NCBI GenBank assembly: GCA_963210315.1
Contig: OY723251.1
Location: 1,922,001-1,986,000, forward strand
Direction of reading: 5' to 3'
Source of the DNA: Rhynchopus euleeides
Lineage: Eukaryota; Euglenozoa; Diplonemea; Diplonemida; Diplonemidae
DNA: 64,000 bases
Shown here: positions 10,801-20,800 of the stretch, in pieces
Layout of the letters: every line of letters starts with the position of its first letter
How positions within the stretch are numbered: the stretch's first letter is position 1
Program-made: the position numbers and the translations under genes
Notes under the pieces: generated by a model
Databases searched by the model: none
What the model was told of the DNA's origin: nothing
What the model saw: only the letters and a program-made list of their open reading frames with translations

Positions 10801-11494
10801 GCCCCATGTGCCGCCAACCCCGCCCTTCCCAGAGGCGACTGCGCCTACCGTGGGGGATCTTCCCTCCACCACGCCACCCCGTGTGCCTGCGCCTCAGCCC
10901 TCCCCTGAAGCGACCCCGTGTCCCGCTACTCCCGAGCCCGCCACCCCTCCAGTTATCCTGAAGAGGCTGGCCCATACCGTGTGCTCCCCGGGCTCACCCC
11001 ACCGCCACCTGATGCAGCCTCGTAGGAGGCTCTCACCCGACGGCGTCAGGCCATCCATCCCCGCCGTGGCGCAGCTGAAGCGCACCGCCTTAGAGGCGCA
11101 TACCGGTTCCACCCCGGCACTGCCTGCCCAAAGGCCTAGGGTCGACCACGTGATCCCCACCGCTGACGCTGACGCTGACGTGGGCGCCGCTGATCCGGAC
11201 CCACCTTCTCCTACTACCTCCCCTCCCGACGGCGTGTCCGTTGACGCAGCCCTTCCCCAAAGGCCCCGTTCTGGTGCCTCTTCCTCCTCCGCCCGTGCGC
11301 GGTCACCGCACGCGCCTACAGGCTTCCGGGCCTACCTTAATCCTCCTTCCTCACGTAGCGCGTCACCGGGCGCTACAGACCGTGTGGCGCCTGCGCCTCC
11401 TCCTCCTCCTGTGTCACTTCCCTCACCCCACCAGAGCAGCTCCTCTCTCAAACAAGGGGAGTCTACCGGGCCGCGGGCCCGCGTAGTTAAGTAG
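7835..11494 (+). CDS. Partial LINE ORF2: reverse transcriptase plus zinc-finger C-terminus
   Basis: About 1,220 codons, open to the stop at 11492-11494. RT motifs in order: DPSQHGFRPGHRADDALMD, LLALDFSKCFDRVP (catalytic Asp), LQGCPLSVVLINALL and the YADD box at about 8266. A Cys/His knuckle of CX2CX7HX4C form (CRNCDTG...HLFWEC) lies at about 9510. A second cluster rich in CxxC and HxxC pairs lies at about 10440-10760, followed by a long Pro/Ser/Thr-rich basic tail. The N-terminal endonuclease and first RT motifs are missing. It probably has no host function. The clade is not certain; the finger pattern suits L1/Tad/jockey-like ORF2 proteins. Confidence 0.75.
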   Translation, partial: RLQDVVVWQEGWIDPSQHGFRPGHRADDALMDLTTQIEETLLDKDTSIYLLALDFSKCFDRVPQRLVLELARAMGLHERILRPLEAMYSRLRRRFKTPLGVGGEFDVTNGILQGCPLSVVLINALLSVLVKAIQEESGGALSISYADDATIISRVSEALTQRGADITGEFCAITGMRLNEKKTIAMGVHRVDPSSGARPRYVGTIAVNGATFPTKTASPALGVRVCVSPAFIDRGDDGRASKAHAPLRRLGSSPATFEQRHGLIAGAVMPRAIFGGWYAPIDHRVLRDLETRASNCLYGDRHPSRSTAAALSIASKGHLLHPGIIVPYRMLLLLLDSCRRLPELIPRFNRIRAMYAQKTRIDVPLGPIGLALKKGLPPASLTCGDDVSLISAPGGSEPLLSLEVAARNHVLREALRHNIWRRLAISRPSFGGVEDGVDTVLTNDFWQSCGDPVLAAAMRCIIVGGVFLADRWGRNKLGAATDSAPDGPEAERSTAPTPPPVTAADHATAPADGDAAGDTDDDDDSSSSAPSEFDVLDDSGEVPLPLTATQPEPGSDRLCRNCDTGSPETVTHLFWECPAHNDVRARERYAGLCEERLSWPPCLANWGIIPKPLSGTVRAKDLHHLMSTIVARRDVLERERLGVSPTVCAWDAALARPAAPHQSDLASLPDNPPRWTHGECIMRALRAWLGRLTWTREGSVSFCELAIDFEVFSGLDVCPIATGAPAGTQPAPLNMRGRMMGQMLKYLVSQCEAVNLRAPLPGAFVSRVYCLRAVGVKEVWGGLEPRPRFACHGLTTRILIEQIPRAIHWASSKSWGLDLTPSYAEVPDRDTRSEQWDPTPVAPTRDPLDTVSPRSAPCGAERYAPRSEVLARNVCRAHSKPKCHDCDAAGHNRTLRMEDCCRAHHRQDDGLPVQFCSTHRLLRCGTCSSSNMCCKRGHHGCRDHDLPPCGVCASLPEMDDRRPTACCKKGHHAPPAPATPVEADAPTPPPHVPPTPPFPEATAPTVGDLPSTTPPRVPAPQPSPEATPCPATPEPATPPVILKRLAHTVCSPGSPHRHLMQPRRRLSPDGVRPSIPAVAQLKRTALEAHTGSTPALPAQRPRVDHVIPTADADADVGAADPDPPSPTTSPPDGVSVDAALPQRPRSGASSSSARARSPHAPTGFRAYLNPPSSRSASPGATDRVAPAPPPPPVSLPSPHQSSSSLKQGESTGPRARVVK

Positions 11495-11520
11495 ACGACA
11501 CCCTTGGGGTGCGAGTATTT
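7835..11520 (+). mobile_element. 5'-truncated LINE-type non-LTR retrotransposon
   Basis: One long open frame begins abruptly inside a reverse-transcriptase domain, with no upstream endonuclease, which is the usual picture of a 5'-truncated LINE insertion. The left junction with the Cys-rich gene lies at about 7830-7845. The right end is placed just after the stop at 11494. I could not find a convincing target-site duplication or poly-A tail. A (GA)n tract begins at about 11551. Confidence 0.7.
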
Positions 11521-11549
11521 TCGTTTCGGGGATATTCACACTATAAGCA

Positions 11550-11550
<1 letters not shown>

Positions 11551-11580
<30 letters not shown>
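11551..11580. repeat. (GA)n microsatellite followed by poly-G
   Basis: About 15 uninterrupted GA dinucleotides run straight into a G-run, just downstream of the LINE. Confidence 0.9.
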
Positions 11581-11590
<10 letters not shown>

Positions 11591-12316
11591 TGGGGAGGTG
11601 GCGGCAAAAACAAACTAATTCACGAGGGGTTCCTTTGAACAGACTGTGTTTTGCATCCACCCATGTCGCGGCACGTTTCTGCTCCCACCCACATAGAAAG
11701 AGCAGATCCGTGTCAGGCATTACTTTAGTCACGATGTTGCTGTATCGGGCAAAACCCGACCTTTTATGGAGTGCGTGCCAAGTTGGTATGGGTGGTGGTT
11801 CAGCAGCACACTTCAATGTGGGGCGAGCGAGGAGTGCCGGGGGTGGCACGCATGCTTCTTGTCATTCTTCTTCTTCTTCTGGCGGGCTATTTTTCGCTAA
11901 TTCGGGTTACCCCCTTTCGTCAAACTCACCCACGGCTTAACGAAGAAGGCCCGCGTTGTGTTTCGTGCCTCATTTCAATAATGAGGCGCTGCCCCTTCCC
12001 CTCCTGCCACAGCCCCCCTCAGCAGGGAGTGTGGCGGGTAGAAATCGCATTGAGAGATCGACAGCGCATTGTTATCAACTGCATTGCGACAGAAAGGGAT
12101 CCGCGTGTGTTTTTGTGTTGTTCCGAAAAATTGCCAACGTATCAAAAAAAAAGCAAAACAAAAGAAGGGATTATGCAAACTGCCAGGCTGGGAGACGGTT
12201 TTGCTTCTGAACAGTGGGTTGCGACCTTCTTCACCGTCTTCTTCTTCCGCGGAACAAAAATACCCCCCCTCCCTGAGGATGGAACAATCACTTCTGCATT
12301 CTACTCCTTACCCCCA
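11581..12316. other. Intergenic, no gene seen
   Basis: Mixed composition with A-runs. No domain in any frame. This is where the lost 3' part of the Cys-rich gene might be sought, but nothing recognisable is present. Confidence 0.35.
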
Positions 12317-12394
12317 CCATTGTTTTCAAAGTATTTTCCCCCTTCTTCCATACCAAAAGGGGGGGGGACGGATGGGGAATTTCCCGGTGTGATT
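12317..12394. repeat. Dispersed repeat, copy 1 of a pair
   Basis: The stretch starting TTGTTTTCAAAGTATTTTCC and ending TTTCCCGGTGTGATTT recurs at 13508-13606 in the same orientation, with a G-rich length difference in the middle. Confidence 0.75.
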
Positions 12395-12552
12395 TACCTC
12401 TTTACCCCCACCCCCCTGAGGAGACCGCCTCCAGCTGGGGAGTGGGTGGGTGGGTGATACGGGTGATTGGGCGAGGCGCCCTCGCTTCAGAACCTGCATA
12501 AAAGTGAGCATTCCACCCCCCCCCCCCATTCACTGGCCTCACAAACCAGGCA

Positions 12553-12830
12553 TGTCGCTAAGCGTCGACCGTCGACCCAGTGATTTTGGGTTTCCCCCCC
12601 CATAAAAAAGCGTCGACCCAGCGTCGACCCAGTGGACTGGGTTGACGCTTGGTCGAGGCTTGGAGCGTCGACCTAGTGGAACTGGGTTGCCATTCAAGCC
12701 TGGACCAAGCGTCAACCCATTTATTACACTGGGTCGACGCTAACCTAGCGTTGGCCCGGTTACACTGGGTCGACGCTCACCAAGCGTCGACCAAGCGTCA
12801 ACCCACTTTCACTGGGTCGACGTCGAAGAG
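12553..12830. repeat. GTCGAC-rich palindromic array
   Basis: The motif GCGTCGACCCAGTG and its complement CACTGGGTCGACGC alternate many times with variants (AAGCGTCAACCCA, TGGGTTGACGC). Neighbouring inverted copies could form a cruciform or cloverleaf series. It appears non-coding and resembles in style the ACCCGTCG patch at the window start. Confidence 0.75.
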
Positions 12831-12844
12831 AGTATGGTTTTGCA

Positions 12845-12907
12845 GGAACAGATGCTCACTACCGTGGCCTCCGGCGGCTGGGGGGCTCCGCCCCCCAGAC
12901 CCCCCTG
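12845..12907 (+). repeat. Short GC dispersed repeat, + copy 1
   Basis: Reads GAACAGATGCTCACTACCG, then GTGGCCTCCGGCGGCTGG, then a GGGGGCTCCGCCCCC palindrome. It is repeated at 13021-13081 and, inverted, at 26052-26117 and 26272-26340. Confidence 0.8.
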
Positions 12908-12962
12908 TGGCGTATGTCTCGTACTCAAGTCATTCGATTCCCACCGGGTCAGGGAATCCACC

Positions 12963-13081
12963 CACTCCAGTAGCCTCAGGAGGACGCAGCCAACTCACAC
13001 AGAATCTGTACGCCCACAATGAACAGATGCTCACTACCGTGGCCTCCGGCGGCTGGGGGGCCCTGCCCCCCAGACCCCCCA
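12963..13081 (+). repeat. Extended short GC repeat, + copy 2
   Basis: The longer form includes GTAGCCTCAGGAGGACGCA and CACACAGAATCTGTACGCCC ahead of the GC palindrome core. The same longer form occurs inverted at about 26052-26195, so the unit is at least about 120 bp. Confidence 0.75.
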
Positions 13082-13507
13082 TCTCGCGTGCCCGTCTAGT
13101 AACCAAGTCCTTGCGCTTTGACGGCCGTGACATATCAGGGGGCAGCGTCGAAATCATGGTCCCGAAAGCCATTTTTTGGTTTCCTCCGGCACCCGACGGC
13201 GCGAGCGGGAGAGGAACCACGGAAGGAACCCAGCGCCTCACACCGTGCCCACCTAGTGGTCCACCGATGGGAAAATTTGGCAACAACACGAGCGCGCGCG
13301 AAGCGCGCGCGAGAAAAATTGACCCCTAGTGTTTTCCCCCCTGATCCCCCCCCAAAACAGGAGCGTCAACCCACCAAATCTCCAAAATCGAAAAGTTAGC
13401 GACAGGCCTGCTCACAAACCAGCAGACAAAAGGACCCGACCCCCCCCCCCCGCCCAGTCCCCCGCCCCCCGTTCCCCGTCTCTCGTCCACTGCCCTCTCC
13501 CACATTC

Positions 13508-13606
13508 CCATGTTGTTTTCAAAGTATTTTCCCCCTTCTTCCATACCAAAAGGGGGGTGTGGGGGGACAGATGGGGGGGCTTGGGGGAATTTCCCGGTGT
13601 GATTTC
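13508..13606. repeat. Dispersed repeat, copy 2 of a pair
   Basis: Matches 12317-12394 in direct orientation, with a longer G-rich middle. Confidence 0.75.
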
Positions 13607-14138
13607 CAACGTCTCTCTCCCAACCCCCACTCCCCCCCCTTTGCACCGACTGGTGGGATGTGGCTCCACCTTTGCGAAGGCGCGCTGCAAGCAATCAACA
13701 AAAATCAACAGCATGCACAGCACAACACAACACACGATGGAAAGACAAACAGTCTTCCTTCTTGCGAGTTACCAGCTCCCCGAGTTTTTTGGGGTGGGTG
13801 TGGGGCTAGAGGCGGGGTGGGGAGTGGGTGGGGGTGGGGGTGGGGGGGAGGGGGGTAATAATGGCCTCTCTCTTCTTCCCTCTGGGGTGTCAGCACGGCG
13901 TCTGTTTGTTTCCTCTCTCTCCTGTTTATTTTTTGCGAGGCGACTCCCTTGTCCTGCACCTTCTGAGGTAGGGATTGGCCCCCCCCCCCCATCCCCCAAC
14001 GCCACTCCGCCCCCCCCCCATCGATCTTCTTGACGATGTCTCCATTTTCCCCCGTTGCCCCGACTCGGGAAAAATGTCTGCTTGGTAACAAAAGAAAGAG
14101 AAAGCCTCCCTCTCTGAACCTCTCCGCCAGGGCAGGGT
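13607..14138. other. Intergenic, G/C homopolymer-rich
   Basis: Contains G-rich (about 13795-13860) and C-rich (about 13981-14020) tracts. No gene seen. Confidence 0.4.
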
Positions 14139-14829
14139 CACGGTGGGATCTTGTAAATTTTACATGTAAAAATACCGATTTTTACATGTATTATACATGT
14201 ATAATACTTGCATGTCAACTATTATACATGTATAATACATGTATATGCCTGAAATATACATGTAAAATACATGTATATCAAGTAAAAATACATGTATAAT
14301 ACTTGCATGTCAACTATTATACATGTATTTTTACTTGTTATACATGTATTTTACATGTATATTTCATGCATTTACATGTATTTTACATGTATAATACTTG
14401 TCATGCAAGTATTATACATGTAAAATACTTGCATGACAAGTAAAATACTTGCATGCAAGTAAAATACATGTATTTTACTTGCATGCAAGTATTTTACTTG
14501 TCATGCAAGTATTATACATGTATTTTACTTGTCGTGCAAGTATTTTACATGTATAATACTTGCATGACAAGTATTATACATGTAAAATACATGTAAATGC
14601 ATGAAATATACATGTAAAATACATGTATATCAAGTAAAAATACATGTATAATAGTTGACATGCAAGTATTATACATGTATTTTTACTTGATATACATGTA
14701 TTTTACATGTATATTTCAGGCATATACATGTATTATACATGTATAATAGTTGACATGCAAGTATTATACATGTATAATACATGTAAAAATCGGTATTTTT
14801 ACATGTAAAATTTACAAGATCCCACCGTG
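14139..14829. mobile_element. Intact ACATGTA palindromic TIR element (copy A)
   Basis: A 691-bp unit flanked by CACGGTGGGATCTTGTAAAT at the left and its exact complement at the right. The whole interior is a near-perfect inverted repeat made of TACATGTA, ACTTGCATG and TATACATG words, so it could fold end to end. Flanking GT on both sides fits a 2-bp target duplication. It has no coding capacity and is a non-autonomous foldback/MITE-type element. Other copies: a fragment at 2633-2730 and a heavily interrupted one at 30864-42184. Confidence 0.9.
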
Positions 14830-16528
14830 GTTGGGTGCGGGGGGGGAGAGGGGGTGGGGGTGGTACGGTGCAAAAATAGGCGTGCCCCAGCAGCTTTTGT
14901 TGCCTGGGTGTGCTTTGGCGCCGCGTCTCTGAGGCGCCCCCAGACCCCGCTTACCTCTTCCTGTCATCAGCCTGGCCCATCTGGTTTACAGATTGAACAT
15001 GCGTTGGAGGTGGAATTTTCTCCATACCGGAAGCGTAATTTATTTTGGAACGGGCCAGCCAAAAAATAGCCGCGTGCCAAAATATTTTCGGATACGGTAA
15101 TTCTTCCGGGAATCGACTGTGCGTTCGTCGCCGGCCCTGGCAAGAGTCTTCTCATCACCGCCCAGGCTGGGGGCATCTCCCCAGATATCAAATCCAGCAC
15201 AACAGCACTTCACTTTCGAAAACAAGGCATGCTTTCACCAGCGCTGGGCATGCTTTTACCAGCGCTGATTTGTTTTTTTGCCAATATGATTCACCCACCG
15301 CCCTCCCCCCCACCCATTCCACCCCCACCCCCACAGTTTTGGGACAGAGCTTATATACTGCCCACACGCACCCACTCCAACAATATGGCCTGATTGCCAT
15401 TCATCGCCTCTCTTTGATTTCTCCCATATCACTACCTCTCTGCGTCCCTCCCCCGACCCACCACGACCACCATCCCAATCGGGGGGAGCCCCTGGGGTGG
15501 TGGGGGTGGTGGTGGATGTACCCAGGCATGTGGCCCAGGCCATGTTCTTCTCCAGCAAAGGACAGTTTCGATAGATGGTCCTGAAGGGTGTCAACGCATC
15601 ATTTCAAGGAAGAAGGGAGGCACGGCTTGTTGCTACGCTTTTGTGTGGGCGGAGGTGTCACGTGCTTTGTCCGTGGCCCTTGTGCTCCTCCACTCATGAC
15701 ACCGGGAGTGTGGGTGTGGGCGCGCCAACGCAAAATTAAAAAGGTGAAGGGCGAGCGCAGTGGCACTTTTCTGCCGGGGTGTGATGTTTTTTGGCCCACA
15801 ACACAGCAAGCCTTTTCCACCTTTATTTTCGTTTCCTCTCCTCATGGCACACCACACAACGGCACAAACACGACAGCAACACTAACAAGCAACAAGCAAC
15901 AAAAACTGCCACTTCGCTGTGGGCGGAAAGTGTCACGTGATCCTCCTGCGCTGTGAGGCTCCAGCCTCTGAGGCTGTTCCCCGCATTGCACTTTGGACCG
16001 TATGACCGTATCGCAGCGTGCATCACGTGACTTGACCTCCGGCCAACCAGGCGTGTCATCGGAGATTATATTCGGCTCTCAGTCGGGTGTGCACCGCACC
16101 CACTCGGGTGGGACATTCGTGTCGCATAAATGCTTCTTCACTGCTATCCCGCAACAGGATTCGCGGGTTGTTACGGCCCTTTCTCCCTCCCACACTTCTT
16201 CTTGATCAAGCTGCAAAAAATGAAGCAAAAAATGCAGCAAAAAATGCCACCCCCCCCCCCCCCGCAAACGGCACTGCAAAACAAGTCCCCCGCGACTCTT
16301 CCACCTGCAGTGCCCCTCATTTTTTTCCCCACTCTCCCGCTCGCGCGCTCTCTCCCCCTCTCTCCCCTTCCTCTCCACTCCGCGCAGCGCCTGGCCGGAA
16401 GACCAATGCCACCCCTACCCCACATCCCCCCCACCCCCCCACCCCCACTCAGTTTAGAATGGTGACTTTGTGCGGAGCGGAGAGAGTGGCTGCTTCTGAA
16501 CTGCCCACCACCCCACCCCACCCCACAG
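14830..16528. other. Intergenic, no gene seen
   Basis: A short stretch at about 15025-15085 (TTTTGGAACGGGCC, CCAAAATATTTTCGG) resembles the small TIR element at 30910-31254. Two copies of CATGC-TTTACCAGCGCTG lie at about 15229-15265. Poly-C at about 16251. Otherwise no feature. Confidence 0.4.
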
Positions 16529-16909
16529 GCTGCATGGGCGGCGGAGTGCCGGAGTGCGGCAATGCGCCGCGTCGCGCCCCGCCTCTACCATGCCCAGGGT
16601 GAGGACATCCGGGGCCGCGGCAAGGCGGCAAACCTCTACGAGATGGACGTGCGCGTCGCCCGAGGCGACCCCGGTGCTGGGCTGCCGACAGCCGACCGCA
16701 ACATGGACCCTGAAGTGTTCCCCTTCGTGGTGCGCGACGAGGACCTGCCACGGGAGACGCTGTGCCCGGGCCCCCGTGCGGAGGCGGTGCGCCGGGCACA
16801 CGGGGATGCGGAGGAGAAGGTGCGGGCAAACCACCTCCCCCTTGCGGCCTTCCTCTGCAGCTGTGCCTGTGTCCTCTACCTTTGTGTCTCAAGCAAGCCC
16901 GCTGGATAG
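16529..16909 (+). CDS. Uncharacterised small coding exon
   Basis: A pyrimidine-rich tract ending CCCACAG at 16528 looks like a splice acceptor. The frame that follows reads AAWAAECRSAAMRRVAPRLY, then NLYEMDVRVARGD, VFPFVVRDEDLPRE and AEAVRRAHGDAEEKV, and stops at 16909. If no intron precedes it, the ATG at 16562 would give 115 residues. Amino-acid use and codon GC look coding up to about 16830. The final 25 residues are hydrophobic and Cys-rich and may be intron read-through. I recognise no domain. Confidence 0.4.
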   Translation, partial: AAWAAECRSAAMRRVAPRLYHAQGEDIRGRGKAANLYEMDVRVARGDPGAGLPTADRNMDPEVFPFVVRDEDLPRETLCPGPRAEAVRRAHGDAEEKVRANHLPLAAFLCSCACVLYLCVSSKPAG

Positions 16910-17843
16910 AGAAGGCTCGCAGAGGGACGGTTGTCAGTAGTCAGAAAACCCATGCTGCTGCTGCTGCTGTGGCCGCAGCGCCCCCCCCCCCCTCTGCTTC
17001 AGTTTTACAAAACAGGGGTGCCTTCCGTTGCCCTGCTGAAGGCGTTTTGCTGTGGATGCGACTGCCCGACCAGAAGCAACGTCCTCAGGCATTCAGCATC
17101 TCCGCCCTGCTGAGGCTGAATGCATAGGAGAGGGGCCAGCTTCCTCAGGACATACCGGCGGGCCGATGCGATGCTCCCAGGGACAGCAGGGCAGCCTCGT
17201 ATCATCGTTGCTGGCCCGGCTGGAGAGGGTGGCGGGCGGGGCTGTCTTGCCTCTGGGCCTGCGGCGCCCTACAGGTTAAATACTGGCTGTCCGGAAGGGG
17301 GGGGGGGGGAGTGCGTGCCTGCGTGGGCCGCGACACTTCCGCGTAGGCGGTGGGCGTTGGTTGTGTGGGGGAAAAGGCGGCTTCGCCTTTCACCCTTTCT
17401 AGCCCCTGCCCCGTTCACCCCACCGTGATGCTAGGTGCAGAGGATTCGGACTGGCTCGGCAATGTGCAGCGCGGGGCGGGGGGAGTGGGGGTGGGGGTGG
17501 GGGGTGGGGCAGGGGGGTGGGGGTGGGGGGTGGGGCAGGGGGGTGGGGGTGGGGGTGGGGGGTGCAGCCCGCGGTGTGCAAGGTGTGCGCACATGGAGAG
17601 GGAGGGCGAGCCCCAAACCCGAAAGCCCCTCCCCCCTCCCCCCCCCTCCCCCAACTACTTCTATGCCTCTACCACAGCGGAATCGGTTACACAGACGCGC
17701 AGTACCGCTACCGCCGCCTGCATTATTTCACAGCGTCTTCAGACACACACATCGCACAGGGCAGGCAGTGGGCTGCACTACGTATTGCATACAAGCGAAG
17801 CACGGACGGGGGGTGCCGTGCACATCGTAAGTCGGCGGGCGGG
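16910..17843. other. Intergenic upstream of the STAND gene; GGGGTGGG repeats
   Basis: A GGGGTGGGGGTGGGG tract at about 17480-17570 could form G-quadruplexes. The frame of the downstream gene stays open through part of this region, but its first literal ATG with a plausible N-terminus is at 17844. A GTAAGT at about 17828 might be a donor for a 5' leader intron. Confidence 0.35.
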
Positions 17844-20800
17844 ATGGGGGCGAGTGCGAGTGTGCAGGATCACGGGGCGCCGTGGTGGGGCAGCACACGC
17901 GAAGTGCAGGAGGCACTGGAGGGCGGCAAGTGGCAGCAGCTGCTGGAGCAGCACAATGCGGATGTGAAGGCGGCGGATCCATACACCGGGCGGATGCTGC
18001 TGCACGAGGTGTTGCAGCTCGCGTGCAGAGGGGTTGCCGGTGCTGCCGAAGCAGCAGCGTGTCTGGTGGGGTGCGGGGCAGCCAGCGCTCCGGACGGCGA
18101 GGGGCGCACACCGGTATGGTACGCGATGCAGCACCGTGATGAAGGCACACGCAGTGCGCTGCTGGAGGCGCTCGAGGTGCAAGTAAAGGAGATGCAGGCA
18201 GAGGTGGCCAGCAGGCTGCGGCACTTCATCACCGACGAGTGGCCGTGCTTGATGAAACGTGTTGCCACTGCCGCAGATGCTCGCACTGCATCGGAGGCAC
18301 CGCAGCAGCAGGGGCATTCGCAGGCTCAGCCGCCGCCACATGAGCCCCGCACGCACAAACCCACAGACAAGGACAAGACGAATGATCGGCTGCAGAACCA
18401 CGTGGACGGGCGGAAGATCTGCTTCACGCGCAACGACAAGGCGTGCGCGACACCGCTGCTGGAGTGGCTGGTGCAGCTGCTGGAGGTGCAGCCGGATCTT
18501 GGGTACCGGGCAGAGCACGTCACCAGCATGCTGCTGGGGCTGCGGTTTGTTGTGCAGCGGGTGCTGCGCCGTGTGGAGGCGACGCCAGATGCGATCGAGG
18601 ACTGGATGGCGGTGGACGACTGGTTCGAGCATCTGTGTGCAGGCTACCTCTTCACCTGCGACTGCGTGGAGTACCGGATCGACTCTGCGACGGGCGACCT
18701 TGTATGCAAAGCAGAGGGTGTGCCCATCGTCGATAAGTACCACGAAGAATTCACCGATGGGTGTGTGCTGACGAACCACGGGGCGAAGTACGTGCGGCCA
18801 GCACTGTACTTCGGGATGAACCAGGCGATGCGGACGATCGGACTGTCGAAGGAAGTGCGGGAGTCTGCGGCAGGCAGCGTGTTCGAGCTTGATCCGGCAC
18901 CGGCACAGCTGCACGTGATCGAGACGTTCCAGCCTCTGATTGCGAAGCTGACGCGGCTGATCCGGAGCCGGCGGGCGAGCCTGACCACGGTGTTCCGCGG
19001 GATCAACGTGAACGTGTCGGCGCAGTACAAGGTGGGGACGTCGGTGGTGTGGAACGCCTTCACGTCGACGACGCGGGAGCAGGATGTGGCGAAGGACTTC
19101 ATGTACGGGAAGGCGGGGACGTTCTTTGTGATTGTGGCGAAGCAGGGTGCGGCAGAGGTGGGGTTCGCAAGCGTGTTCCCGCAGGAGGCGGAGCTGCTGT
19201 ACGACAGCAACATCGAGTTCCGGGTGCAGTGGAAGCTGTCCCCGACGCTGCTGCGCATGGTGGGGCAGCCGTTCGACGTGATTGTGATGCAAGAGGAGGT
19301 GGCTGGGGACGACAACGCCGTGCTGTCGGGGTCGGGGACACAAGTACAGGCACATGCGCACGCACACGCACAGCCGCGACTCGCTACCTCAGGCACTACG
19401 TATTCTGTGGCCGAGCAGGTTGAGGCGGTGCGGAAGGTACTGCAGCACACGGCGTCGCTCTTCGCAGAGTTCCTGGACGGCTACGTGGAGGGCAGGGTCG
19501 GGGACGACACACATGTGCCTGAGGCGGAGACGAGGATGCTGCTGCACGAGGTGGACGAGTGGCTGGCGGCAGACGGGCACGGGGAGGAGGTGGGGGGGAT
19601 ACCGCGGCACCCGTTGTGCCTGGTCGGGGATGGAGGCACCGGGAAGACCTCTGCGGCGGTTGCGGTTCTGTGCCACCTGCTGCAGGAGAAGGGTGATGCA
19701 GGTGTGCCGGCGAGACAGAGAAAGAAGCCCGTATTCCCTGTCTTTGCGGCGCTGCCGGCGATTGGGGTGGCCACTGTCACAACACGCGGTGGGATCGACG
19801 AATTTATCCGGAAGTCGTTCGGGCTGGAGGAAGCTGCGTTGGAGCACCTGAGCAGGGCGTACGACGTTGTGGTGATCCTGGACTCGCTGGACGAGGTGGG
19901 GCTGACGCAGGAGGGTTTGGACGGGGCGTACAAGGCCAGTGGCGGGGAGGGGGTGATGCGGCTGCACCCGTGGTGTGCGAAGCAGTGCAGCGTGATCGTG
20001 ACGACGCGTGGCGAGTATCTCAAGAGTGTGGGGCACACGCCGTCGCAGATCTGCGGCAGCGGAACCAGGTCGCTCTACATGCAGCCGTTCACGCAGGCAG
20101 ACGCAGTGACTTACATCAGCAAGGTACGTGCGGCGCAGGTGGCGAAGGCGGAGCAGCAGCGGGTGGACGTGTGCTTCACTGCGGACGATCAGCGGCAACT
20201 GGCCGACACGGTGCGTCCATGCGAGGGTGCTGATACAATGGTGCCGTTCAGGGATCGAGCCGTGATGGTGGCGATTGTGGAGCGGGCGTGGGTGCTGGCT
20301 GGTGGTGATGGCATCAGCAGCGACAGCGTCTCCGAGGCGACACACACAGCGGCAGCGGACCAGCCGGCAGAGGAAACCCACGAGACTGCCGTCGAGGGTG
20401 CTTCTGCAGGCAACGGGGTGTGTGGAAACGAAAACGACGGGGGTGTACAGGCTGCAGCCGAGGCGGTGATGTTAGCGCTAGAAGGCAGAGGCGGGCATCC
20501 TGCAGCGGCATCGGTGCCGCTGCGTGACGTGCTTGTGGCGCTATCGCAGCAGGTTGGTTTCTTGGAGCAACGGAAGGCAGGGCAGCGTGCGGCCAAAAAG
20601 ATCACAGCACCGCTGGAGCAGCTGGTGGCAGAGCCAGTTCTTCCACACACAGTCGCCGACGCTGAGATGGCGGTGCTGTCGCAGCTGCGCAACCCGTTCC
20701 TGCTTCACATGGCGTGTTATGCGCAGCGCGAGCTGTCGTCGTGTGGCATACAGGCGCAGCAGTGCCTGAGTGATGTCGCGGTGTACGAGGCGTACCTGCA

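Noticed and set aside
17778-19367. Long minus-strand open frame (about 529 codons) opposite the STAND gene
   Set aside because: It mirrors the codon structure of the + strand gene, is His/Arg/Leu biased and shows no domain; it is the usual shadow in GC-rich coding DNA.
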